Assembly: GCF_000160855.1 (NCBI RefSeq)
Contig: NZ_GG700755.1
Location: 29,615-35,009, forward strand
DNA from: Lactobacillus helveticus DSM 20075 = CGMCC 1.1877
GTDB taxonomy: Bacteria; Bacillota; Bacilli; Lactobacillales; Lactobacillaceae
Length of the DNA stretch: 5,395 bases
Direction: 5' to 3'
This document shows, one piece after another, positions 1-5,395 of the stretch. The notes beneath the pieces were generated by a model that ran no database searches, was not told the origin of the DNA, and saw only the letters and a list, made by a program, of their open reading frames with translations. The number at the start of each line of letters is the position of its first letter. Within the stretch, counting starts at the first letter, position 1. The position numbers and the translations under genes were made by a program.

Positions 1-29
1 TAATCGACGTCTTTTTCAATATTTATAAT

Positions 30-1031
30 CTAATACTTCAAATCGCTAAATTGCTTATTAGAATTCTTCTTTGCAAGAGCTTCGCTCTTCCAGTAAACAG
101 CATTAGTGCGACCATTTGAATTAGCTGAAACAATCACACTTTGACCATCTTCAGTATGTGGTGCTAAGTAGGTGCTACCTTGTCCTGGAGTTTGGCCCAT
201 ATTAGTAAAACTATAGAAACTAATACCATTAATAGTAGTTTGTTTCATATAGCCATCTGAGGTGCTTGAGCCGCTGGTTTTAGCCTTAACATTCATGCTA
301 AAACCAGCTTCATCATTAATCTTATTATCAGTTACAGTTAAAGTATCAATATTGCCATTACCTGTATCAGCAGTGTACCAAGTTCCTTGAAGTGATGAAG
401 GAATTACGCTAGCACTACTATTATTAGTAGTCTTTTGTGTATCCTCATTACCTGCTAATTTAACATTCAATTGTGTCTTTTCAGCTAATTGCTTTACTAA
501 ATCAGCATCATTCTTTTGGTTAAGGTAAGCAACAATATCCTTTAAACTAGTTGTGCCTAAATTACGTTGTTTAACGAAAATAGTAACTTGCTTGTCAGCA
601 CCATCGCCTGCTAACATGTAGCGCGCATTGCTACTCTTGCCAGTACCACTGACTTCATAAACATAACCATCATTATCAGAAGTAATGCCTGTAGCGTCTT
701 TGCTTCTAAATGCTACACCTAAATTACCTTGTTTAGCTGCATTAACGGCGATCTCCCAAGTGTCACCGTACTTTTGTGCTGCATAAACTGCAATAGCACT
801 AGCAGTGGTTTTATAATCCATCTTGCTTGCAGATAACTTAGTATACGTATCCTTATTCTTGGAACTAGATGTTGAAGTATTAGAATTATCACTTGAATTC
901 TTAGCAACTTTACTTGTCTTAGATTGTGATGATTGTGATGATTGTGTATTGCTTTGTGTAGTTTGACTGCATCCCGCTAAAGTTAAAGCAGCAGAAATTG
1001 CAACCAATACAGTTAATTTATGTTTCAACAA
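30..1031 (-). CDS. Putative secreted lipoprotein (array member 1, last transcribed)
   Basis: The 333-residue product begins with a lipoprotein signal peptide: basic n-region, hydrophobic core (residues 7-18), lipobox LAGC with the modified Cys at 21. It should be anchored to the outer face of the membrane. Residues 22-65 are a Ser/Gln/Thr/Asn/Lys linker. Residues 66-195 form an N-module shared with the next gene (LSASK, then ASAIAVYAAQKY, GYVYEVSGTGK, IVAYLNQ). Residues 206-333 form a C-module starting at LQGTWY and ending with YWKSEALAKK and FSDLKY. The array neighbour at 2034-1129 has both modules and the copy at 3042-2172 has the C-module. The start is TTG at 1031; a second TTG at 1028 follows at once and is 8 bases from a GGGG ribosome binding site, so either could be used. 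The stop is TAG. By my count Lys/Arg slightly exceed Asp/Glu. I do not recognise the family; GTWY suggests, without proof, a beta-barrel-like C-domain. Confidence 0.88.
   Translation of the reverse strand: MLKHKLTVLVAISAALTLAGCSQTTQSNTQSSQSSQSKTSKVAKNSSDNSNTSTSSSKNKDTYTKLSASKMDYKTTASAIAVYAAQKYGDTWEIAVNAAKQGNLGVAFRSKDATGITSDNDGYVYEVSGTGKSSNARYMLAGDGADKQVTIFVKQRNLGTTSLKDIVAYLNQKNDADLVKQLAEKTQLNVKLAGNEDTQKTTNNSSASVIPSSLQGTWYTADTGNGNIDTLTVTDNKINDEAGFSMNVKAKTSGSSTSDGYMKQTTINGISFYSFTNMGQTPGQGSTYLAPHTEDGQSVIVSANSNGRTNAVYWKSEALAKKNSNKQFSDLKY
922..946 (-). repeat. Short tandem repeat (9 bp, about 2.8 copies) in the lipoprotein linker
   Basis: GATTGTGAT on the plus strand is repeated at 922-930 and 931-939, with a partial copy at 940-946. 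On the coding strand it encodes Ser-Gln-Ser units in the low-complexity linker just after the lipidated Cys. The unit is a multiple of three, so copy-number change would alter linker length without breaking the frame. Confidence 0.7.
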
Positions 1032-1036
1032 AATTT

Positions 1037-1044
1037 CCCCTTTT
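1037..1044 (-). promoter_or_regulatory. Ribosome binding site deciding a TTG start
   Basis: On the minus strand AAAAGGGG lies upstream of two consecutive TTG codons. The GGGG is 5 bases from the first TTG (1031) and 8 bases from the second (1028). No ATG or GTG in this frame lies between it and the signal peptide, so a TTG start is the only one that gives a complete signal peptide. Confidence 0.6.
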
Positions 1045-1067
1045 CTTTATTCCTATTGCTTTTCCTA

Positions 1068-1096
1068 ATGATATTATGAAAAACAATAAATGCCAA
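1068..1096 (-). promoter_or_regulatory. Sigma-A-type promoter for lipoprotein 1
   Basis: On the minus strand there is a -35 TTGGCA (1096-1091), a spacer of exactly 17 bases, and a -10 TATCAT (1073-1068). Each hexamer matches the consensus at five of six positions. The predicted start is near 1061, giving a leader of about 30 bases before the TTG. This means the last gene of the array can be transcribed independently of the preceding one. Confidence 0.65.
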
Positions 1097-1128
1097 CTTT
1101 TAAGGTAAAAATTTCCTAAAACTTATAC

Positions 1129-2034
1129 TTACTTTAAGCTTTTAAATTCAGCATTAACATTATTTTTGGCAATTGCTGTAGATTTCCAATATGAATTCAA
1201 GAAATCACCAGTATCCACACTATAAGTTACTACCGCTAAATTTCTGCCATTTTTTTGTAAAGTATACAATAAACCAAAATTTTGTGCACCTAGACTTTGA
1301 ACATGATAACAGTTGACTCCATTAATATTCTCAATTCTAGCTCTAGCCCAATGCTTGGTTTGCTGGAAAGACGCTGTAGTAACACTAGAAGCAGATATTC
1401 TATGAATTTCTTCACCATCAATAGTATGGGCTGTAATTACTAGCTTCTTGCCCCTCCTATTGTGCCAAGTACCACGTAGCTTTTTAGGGATAAAGGCTAA
1501 ACCAGCATCCCCTTTAACTCCATATTTATCCGAAGTGATTCGAGCACCTACCACAGTATTAGTAGCTAATTTTTTAACTTCTTCAAATTTTTGATGATCA
1601 TTTAAATAAGCCAAAATCGAACTCAAACTAACAGTGGCTATTTTCTTTTTATGGTTAAAAAACGAGACTTTATTTTTCTTCAATGTGTAGAAAGTGTTCT
1701 GTTCTTTTCCGTTGCCACTAATCTGATAAATATAGCCTTGTCCTTTAAAAATCTGACTAAAACCTGTTCCGCTTTTAATGCTGATGCTTAGGTGTTTTTT
1801 AGTTGCTTGTTTGTATGCATCTTGCCATTTTCCTTTATAATTCATGGCTGCATACATTGTAATCGCACTAGCTTGTGATGTCTTGGTTAAATTATTAGCA
1901 GTTAATTTCTTTGAAACTTGCCTTTGAGTATTGTTGTCGACATTTTTATTATGCTGAGCGGAATTTTGACTACAAGCACTAAGATTTAGAACCGTAGCTA
2001 TTAAAAAAATCAATGTTAATATTTTTTTACTCAT
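1129..2034 (-). CDS. Putative basic lipoprotein (array member 2)
   Basis: The 301-residue product has a lipoprotein signal peptide with lipobox LSAC and lipid-accepting Cys at 21, so it should sit on the outer face of the membrane. The linker (22-43) is short. The N-module (44-165) carries ASAITMYAAMNY, GYIYQISGNGK and ILAYLNDH. The C-module (181-301) starts at LRGTWHN and ends with YWKSTAIAKNN and FKSL. Both modules align by eye with the product of 1031-30, so the two are paralogues. The mature part is strongly basic: about 42 Lys/Arg against 15 Asp/Glu by hand count, unlike its neighbours. That could mean binding to an anionic partner such as teichoic acid or nucleic acid, but this is only inference. 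The ATG at 2034 has a weak binding site (GAAAG, 7 bases away); AGGA lies too far upstream at 2058-2055. The stop is TAA. I do not recognise a named family. Confidence 0.87.
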   Translation of the reverse strand: MSKKILTLIFLIATVLNLSACSQNSAQHNKNVDNNTQRQVSKKLTANNLTKTSQASAITMYAAMNYKGKWQDAYKQATKKHLSISIKSGTGFSQIFKGQGYIYQISGNGKEQNTFYTLKKNKVSFFNHKKKIATVSLSSILAYLNDHQKFEEVKKLATNTVVGARITSDKYGVKGDAGLAFIPKKLRGTWHNRRGKKLVITAHTIDGEEIHRISASSVTTASFQQTKHWARARIENINGVNCYHVQSLGAQNFGLLYTLQKNGRNLAVVTYSVDTGDFLNSYWKSTAIAKNNVNAEFKSLK

Positions 2035-2066
2035 TGCAATACTTTCAACATTCTTCCTGATAATAC

Positions 2067-2094
2067 AAAAATACCCCTAAAAGAATTAGGGATA
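2067..2094 (-). terminator. Intrinsic terminator / leader hairpin between lipoprotein 3 and lipoprotein 2
   Basis: On the minus strand TATCCCTAA (2094-2086) pairs with TTAGGGGTA (2080-2072) across a 5-base loop, giving 9 bp with one T-G wobble. It is followed directly by TTTTT (2071-2067). It ends transcription of the array member at 3042-2172. It may also sit in the leader of the next gene, because the best promoter candidate for that gene lies upstream of the hairpin. Confidence 0.75.
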
Positions 2095-2109
2095 CTAATT
2101 AGCTTTTAT

Positions 2110-2120
2110 ATTATATAGCA
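2110..2120 (-). promoter_or_regulatory. Candidate promoter (-10 region) for lipoprotein 2
   Basis: The minus strand reads TGCTATATAAT: a perfect TATAAT at 2115-2110 and an overlapping extended -10 (TG-C-TATATA). I see no convincing -35 at 16-18 bases, so this would have to work as an extended -10 promoter. Transcription would start near 2103 and run straight into the hairpin at 2094-2067. Confidence 0.35.
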
Positions 2121-2171
2121 TTTTACATTACAAAACTGATTTTGTTAATTCATTAAGGCTTTTTTATAAAA

Positions 2172-3042
2172 TTAATTCATTTCTCGATAATGTAAGTCAT
2201 GAAACTTCTTTCCGGCATATTTTTGAGCTAACTCTGGTGTCTTCCAATATACCGCATCGGTCCATACACCGACACCTCCAGCTGATATTAATACAGGCTG
2301 GCCTTCTTCTGTATGAACAGCATAAAACTCACCATCACCAGCCGTTTCATTCCAACCATAGATGTTGTAGTACAGCTTATTATCCTTCGGCTTACTTTCG
2401 GGCATTTTAAACTTAGAGATAGTTGCACGGTGCTTGGTTTTAGCCCAATAAGCTTTATCTTCGCCGCGATCACGATCAGGTTTCATCTTATGAAGTTCTG
2501 TCGTAACCGTATGCCCATTTTCTGTTTCTTCAATAGTATGATCAGTAAAAGTTACGGTTGCTTTTTCATGATTATCGTATGAATACCAAGTTCCTAACAT
2601 CTCTTCAGGTGCATTATCTAACCCTCTATCGCCTGCTATTTTAGTAGTATTAGAGCTATTTGAATTATCATCATTTGTACCTAGATCTACATCGTTGGCT
2701 ATTCTTTTAACAAGACCAGCACTATTATGCGTATTCAAATATTTAAACATTTTATCTATCGTAGTTGATCCCAACTTAGTTTGGTTATCATAGATAAAAA
2801 TCTGCTCATTATCTAATGTATAACATGCTTCACTATTTTGCTTATTGGCACTTGCATTCTCTTTAGGAGTAAGCTTTGCAGATAATCTCACTCCATCTTC
2901 ATTTACTGTTTTCTTAGAAGAACGACTTTTGACTACAGATATTTTTTTCTTGATGATGCGTTTTATGACTAACAGGACTGCATCCTGTCAAAAGCAGCAA
3001 ACTACAACAAGTAATTAACCCAACTTTAATTTTCTTATTCAA
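2172..3042 (-). pseudogene. Frameshifted lipoprotein (array member 3, first transcribed)
   Basis: A TTG at 3042 begins a clear lipoprotein signal peptide (MNKKIKVG, a Leu-rich core, lipobox LTGC with Cys at 21, as in both paralogues). After residue 33 the frame is lost in an A7 run (2948-2942 on the coding strand), and translation stops at TAA 2916-2914 after 42 residues. Dropping one A joins the signal peptide to the downstream frame, which is open to TAA at 2174-2172 and would give a 289-residue protein. That frame carries the C-module: MLGTWYSYD, AVHTEEGQPV, YWKTPELAQKY, FHDLHY. About 49 residues of the N-module are also missing: ASA joins directly to a segment matching NGKEQNTFYTL of its paralogue. 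A GTG at 2891 opens the downstream frame alone, but it has no good ribosome binding site and no export signal. The C-part is acidic (about 36 Asp/Glu, 30 Lys/Arg). It may be a true pseudogene, a phase-variable gene or a sequencing error. Confidence 0.8.
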
Positions 3043-3058
3043 CTTTTTTCTCTATTGC

Positions 3059-3087
3059 TATAATCGAAACGTCTATTTTTGATTATA
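3059..3087. repeat. 7-bp inverted repeat upstream of lipoprotein 3
   Basis: TATAATC (3059-3065) and GATTATA (3081-3087) are inverted copies separated by 15 bases, between the glnA terminator and the start of the lipoprotein at 3042. The higher-coordinate arm contains the TATAAT proposed as -10. It could be an operator, but arms this AT-rich also arise by chance. Confidence 0.25.
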
Positions 3088-3112
3088 CAACAAAAAATCC
3101 TCATAGCTTCAA
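3082..3112 (-). promoter_or_regulatory. Possible promoter for lipoprotein 3, overlapping the glnA terminator
   Basis: A perfect TATAAT lies at 3087-3082 on the minus strand, right after the terminator T-run. The best -35 is TTGAAG (3112-3107), with a long 19-base spacer and inside the terminator loop. The predicted start is near 3075, 33 bases before the TTG start. The -35 is weak, so confidence is low. Confidence 0.3.
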
Positions 3113-3129
3113 ACTAAACTATGAGGATT
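3092..3129 (-). terminator. Intrinsic terminator of glnA
   Basis: On the minus strand AATCCTCATAG (3129-3119) pairs perfectly over 11 bp with CTATGAGGATT (3106-3096), with a 12-base loop and a T6 tract (3097-3092) that shares its first two bases with the stem. It lies 17 bases past the glnA stop codon and separates glnA from the lipoprotein array. Confidence 0.93.
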
Positions 3130-3146
3130 CCATTTAATTAACTATT

Positions 3147-4484
3147 TTACCAGTTCATGTAACGTTGACGTTCCCAATCTGAAACTGATTGTGAATACTT
3201 AGACCATTCTAATTCCTTAGATTCAATAAAGCTATGAGTTAAGTGATCGCCTAAAGCAGACTTAATTAAATCATCTTCCTTAAATTCCTTAATAGCATTG
3301 TGAAGAGTAGTTGGTAATGGCTTGATGCCATGTTCTGCTCTTTCTTCTTCAGTCATTTCAAAGATGTTTTCTTCAACTGGCTTCATTGGCATCTTTTGTT
3401 CCTTGATACCGTTAAGACCTGCAGTCAAACATGCAGCAAGCAAAAGGTATGGGTTAGCAGTTGGATCAGCTGAACGCATTTCCAAACGAGTGTTAATTTC
3501 ACTAGCACTAGGAATACGTACAAGTGGTGAACGGTTCTTAGCAGCCCATGCAATGTATACAGGAGCTTCAAAACCTGGAATCAAACGCTTGTATGAGTTA
3601 ACAGTTGGGTTACCAATTGCAGTAATTGCACGAGCGTGTTCCAAAATACCATTCAAGAAGTAAAGTGCAGTATCTGAAAGGTGGAATTCACCATTTTCAT
3701 CGTAGAAGACGTTATGCTTACCCTTAAAGAGTGACATATTATTGTGCATACCATTACCAGCTTGGCCTTCAACAGGCTTAGCCATAAATGTAGCAAACAA
3801 ACCGTGCTTTCTAGCAATTTGACGAGCAACCATCTTGAAGGTTTGGCATCTATCAGCAGTAGTCAAAGCATCATCGAATCTAAAGTCAATTTCTTGTTGA
3901 CCGTCACCCACTTCGTGGTGAGCTGCTTCAACTTCAAAGCCAATGCCTTCAAGAGTTTCAACAATCTCTCTACGGCATCTTGCACCTTCATCATCTGAAG
4001 TCATGTCAAAGTAAGATGCATGATCTGGAACTTCAGTAGTCCAATTGCCATTTTCATCTAATTTGAAAAGGTGAAATTCCATTTCAAAACCAATATCAAA
4101 TGTGTCAAAACCTGCATCCTTCATTTGACCAAGAACACGCTTTAAGTTGTTTCTTGGGTCACCTGCAAAAGGCTTGCCATCAGTTGTATGAACTGAACAA
4201 ATCAAACGACCGATCTTACCACCGTGTTCATCGCCCCAAGGTAAAACTGTCCAAGTTGAAAAGTCAGGATATAAAACCATGTCACTTTCTTCAAGACGAA
4301 CAAAGCCATCAATTGAAGAACCATCAAAACGAATATCATTGTTTAAAACTTTGTCTAATTGGCTCTTAGGCACTTCAACAGCCTTTTCAGTACCATTAAT
4401 ATCAGTAAAGCAAAGACGTAAAAATCTAACGTCCTTGTCTTCAACTTCTTTTCTAATTTCTTCTGCAGTATATTGTTTACTCAT
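3147..4484 (-). CDS. glnA: Glutamine synthetase, type I (GSI-alpha)
   Basis: This cytoplasmic dodecameric enzyme makes glutamine from glutamate, ammonia and ATP. The 445-residue length is that of Gram-positive GSI-alpha (about 444). The N-terminal beta-grasp region includes FDGSSIDGF (53-61). The catalytic domain shows the metal and substrate residues: E134 and E136 (GFEMEF), E191 and E198 ([13 protein letters not shown]), H247 (NGMHNN), R300, the E306 flap (LIPGFEAPV), R318, and E335/R337 ([14 protein letters not shown]). R63 matches the position of Arg62 in the Bacillus enzyme, which is involved in feedback inhibition. The short GSI-alpha form normally lacks adenylylation control, so regulation is expected through feedback inhibition and transcription. 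The ATG at 4484 has a strong ribosome binding site (AGGTGGA, 6 bases away). It is flanked by its own promoter and a terminator, so it is probably monocistronic. All key residues are present, so it should be active. Confidence 0.98.
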   Translation of the reverse strand: MSKQYTAEEIRKEVEDKDVRFLRLCFTDINGTEKAVEVPKSQLDKVLNNDIRFDGSSIDGFVRLEESDMVLYPDFSTWTVLPWGDEHGGKIGRLICSVHTTDGKPFAGDPRNNLKRVLGQMKDAGFDTFDIGFEMEFHLFKLDENGNWTTEVPDHASYFDMTSDDEGARCRREIVETLEGIGFEVEAAHHEVGDGQQEIDFRFDDALTTADRCQTFKMVARQIARKHGLFATFMAKPVEGQAGNGMHNNMSLFKGKHNVFYDENGEFHLSDTALYFLNGILEHARAITAIGNPTVNSYKRLIPGFEAPVYIAWAAKNRSPLVRIPSASEINTRLEMRSADPTANPYLLLAACLTAGLNGIKEQKMPMKPVEENIFEMTEEERAEHGIKPLPTTLHNAIKEFKEDDLIKSALGDHLTHSFIESKELEWSKYSQSVSDWERQRYMNW

Positions 4485-4490
4485 AGCTTA

Positions 4491-4497
4491 TCCACCT
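4491..4497 (-). promoter_or_regulatory. Ribosome binding site of glnA
   Basis: AGGTGGA on the minus strand, 6 bases before the ATG at 4484, is close to the Shine-Dalgarno consensus and fixes this start over any other. I see no complementary CCACCT-like stretch in the leader that would mask it. Confidence 0.8.
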
Positions 4498-4522
4498 ATA
4501 AAAACAAAAATATTAAATTGAT

Positions 4523-4558
4523 ATAGTCCTATGATTTATTTTTATCTCCTAGAACTAT
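4523..4558 (-). promoter_or_regulatory. Stem-loop at the predicted 5' end of the glnA transcript
   Basis: On the minus strand ATAGTTCTAGGA (4558-4547) can pair with TCATAGGACTAT (4534-4523): 12 positions with one G-U wobble and one G-A mismatch, and a 12-base loop. With the promoter at 4592-4564 the transcript would start near 4557, so the stem would be the first element of the RNA. It may stabilise the mRNA or act in regulation. No T-run follows closely, so it is not a terminator. Confidence 0.45.
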
Positions 4559-4563
4559 CTAAT

Positions 4564-4592
4564 ACAATAGCAGACCAATTTGCAAATGTCAA
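4564..4592 (-). promoter_or_regulatory. glnA promoter
   Basis: The minus strand has a perfect -35 TTGACA (4592-4587), a 17-base spacer and a -10 TATTGT (4569-4564, four of six matches). The predicted start is near 4557, leaving a leader of about 73 bases. The -35 lies within the inverted repeat at 4572-4600, so a protein bound there would block or alter polymerase access. Confidence 0.65.
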
Positions 4593-4600
4593 ATTGGTCT
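4572..4600. promoter_or_regulatory. Perfect 11-bp inverted repeat over the glnA -35 (candidate operator)
   Basis: AGACCAATTTG (4572-4582) and CAAATTGGTCT (4590-4600) are perfect inverted copies with a 7-base centre. The structure covers the -35 and most of the promoter spacer. It also lies 12 bases past the stop of the ynbB remnant, but on the minus strand no T-run follows, so a terminator is the weaker reading. It does not fit the GlnR box TGTNA-N7-TNACA. The half-site ATTGGTCT resembles sites of some GntR-family regulators (the NagR/DasR type); that is a resemblance only. Confidence 0.6.
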
Positions 4601-4612
4601 AGTAATTTTTAT

Positions 4613-5395
4613 TTATTTTTGATTAAAAAATGTATCCCTTACCGCGTTAATAACAGCCACTTTGTCATGTGCATAAGTTAAGCCGCCTTGCATATAAACT
4701 ACATAAGGTGGTCTAACTAGACCATCTGCAGAAAACTCAATAGTTGAGCCTGATACCAAGTTTCCAGCTGCCATAATAATTTTATCTTCATACCCTTCCA
4801 TTGGAACTGCTTCTGGTGTAACGAAAGAGTCAATTGGAGAATTTTTCTGTACTTCTTGGACAAATTTAATCATCTTGTCAGGATCATTAAAGATGATTGT
4901 CTCAATAATATCGCTACGCTTTTCATCCCACGCAGGAGTGACATTCATTCCCATCTTGGCAAACAATGCGGCCGCAAAAATCACGCCTTTTTCAGCTAAA
5001 GTACCGCGCTTATCATCCGTCAAGCCAATTACTTTTTGCAAAGTATCATATGGCATCCCATTAAATAAGTTAAAGTATCACCATATTTTAAATTGCCATT
5101 TAATGCTGTAAACAAAGTATGCGTACCCGAAACAAACTGAGGACGCACTAATGCATCTTCTGCATCAAAAACTTGCGCATAAACTCGATCTAATTTGTCA
5201 CGGCCAATATCGTTCATCACCATAACCCGTAACGCCGTTTAAATCAGCTTCTGCCACACTATTATCTTGAAATGCTTGTAATACCTTTGCTTGGTTATAA
5301 ACGATCTGATCCTCAATTTCAGCCAATTTAGGAGCTATCTGTTTATCTACTTCTTTTACTAGAGTTACTGCGAAACTAGATAGCCAGTTCTTGGC
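4613..5395 (-). pseudogene. ynbB: YnbB-family (methionine gamma-lyase / aluminium resistance-like) remnant, runs off window
   Basis: Intact family members are PLP enzymes of the cystathionine beta-lyase/methionine gamma-lyase type, roughly 410-430 residues long. Here the N-terminal part is in frame from 5395 (AKNWLSSFA, IAPKLAEIED, YNQAKVLQAFQ, TGYGD). An extra base near 5215 shifts to a second frame (NDIGRDKLDRVYAQVF, EDALVRPQFVSGTHT, TLTYLMG). A missing base in the GGG at 5059-5057 returns to the first frame (MPYDTLQKVIGLTDDKRG). The sequence then jumps from TLAE directly to KGVIFAAALFAKMGMN, a segment normally about 160 residues further on, and continues to the normal C-terminus (IMAAGNLVSGSTIEFSADG, RPPYVVYMQGGLTY) and TAA. 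The missing block includes the PLP-binding lysine region, usually like GSLIKNPGGG, which I cannot find. The reconstruction is about 260 residues. It cannot encode a working enzyme. The true start probably lies just outside the window. 'Aluminium resistance' is a legacy name. Confidence 0.9.

Noticed and set aside
719..907. 62-codon minus-strand frame inside lipoprotein 1
   Set aside because: It overlaps the real gene in another frame, and its Ile/Leu-rich content follows from the other frame.
1095..1124. Imperfect AT-rich inverted repeat just after the lipoprotein 2 stop, as a terminator
   Set aside because: The stem has a G-G mismatch and a bulge, no T-run follows, and it overlaps the -35 of the next gene. 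It is too weak to call.
2313..2582. 89-codon open frame on the plus strand within lipoprotein 3
   Set aside because: It lies opposite a frame with clear paralogue similarity and shows no family features; it is a shadow frame.
2172..2891. Lipoprotein 3 as an intact 239-residue gene starting at GTG 2891
   Set aside because: There is no good ribosome binding site there, and a signal peptide with a lipobox matching both paralogues lies directly upstream in a neighbouring frame.
3322..4521. Several plus-strand open frames opposite glnA (3322-3663, 3744-3998, 4100-4369, 4279-4521)
   Set aside because: All lie antisense to, or almost wholly antisense to, the strongly conserved glutamine synthetase and have no recognisable protein features.
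4572..4600. The perfect inverted repeat read as the ynbB terminator
   Set aside because: On the minus strand the stem is followed by GCTATTG, not a T-run. On the plus strand a T-rich stretch follows after several bases, but no plus-strand gene leads into it. The operator reading fits better.
4875..5111. Plus-strand open frame opposite the ynbB remnant
   Set aside because: The opposite strand carries clear YnbB-family similarity across the whole stretch.
1..5395. CRISPR array, tRNA, rRNA, insertion sequence, toxin-antitoxin or defence genes
   Set aside because: I looked on both strands and saw no regularly spaced repeats, no tRNA-like cloverleaf, no transposase motifs and no terminal inverted repeats of an IS.

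Overview
The window looks like chromosomal DNA of a low-GC Gram-positive bacterium, most likely a Lactobacillus of the acidophilus/helveticus/crispatus type. The evidence is the AT-rich composition, short AT-rich spacers with sigma-A-type promoters and intrinsic terminators, lipobox lipoproteins with Ser/Thr/Asn-rich linkers, a GSI-alpha type glutamine synthetase, and a YnbB-family gene directly upstream of glnA. The genus is an inference; I could not compare with databases. Every gene I can support is on the minus strand, so transcription runs from high to low coordinates.

Layout in transcription order. (1) 5395-4613: a badly damaged remnant of a YnbB ('aluminium resistance' / methionine gamma-lyase-like, PLP-dependent) gene. 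It has two single-base frameshifts that compensate each other and a large in-frame deletion removing the PLP-lysine core. (2) 4612-4485: a 128-base regulatory spacer with a consensus -35 embedded in a perfect 11-bp inverted repeat, a stem-loop at the predicted transcript 5' end, and a strong ribosome binding site. (3) 4484-3147: intact glnA, closed by a textbook terminator at 3129-3092. (4) 3042-30: a tandem array of three divergent paralogous lipoproteins. The first (3042-2172) is broken by a frameshift in an A7 tract and lacks about 49 residues that its paralogues have. The second (2034-1129) is intact and strongly basic. The third (1031-30) is intact, with a low-complexity Ser/Gln/Thr linker.

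Functionally the window holds two unrelated units. glnA makes glutamine from glutamate and ammonia in the cytoplasm; its usual Bacillus-type repressor gene glnR is not next to it and I found no GlnR box in its promoter. The lipoprotein array would place related surface proteins on the outer face of the membrane. Their function is unknown, but duplication, charge divergence and decay of one copy suggest relaxed or diversifying evolution. The first and last 'genes' along the transcription direction before the intact lipoproteins (ynbB remnant and lipoprotein 3) are degraded, which fits a genome undergoing gene decay. I did not find a clear previously undescribed system. The lipoprotein array and the glnA control region are the parts most worth a second look. 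No gap longer than 300 bases lacks a gene.
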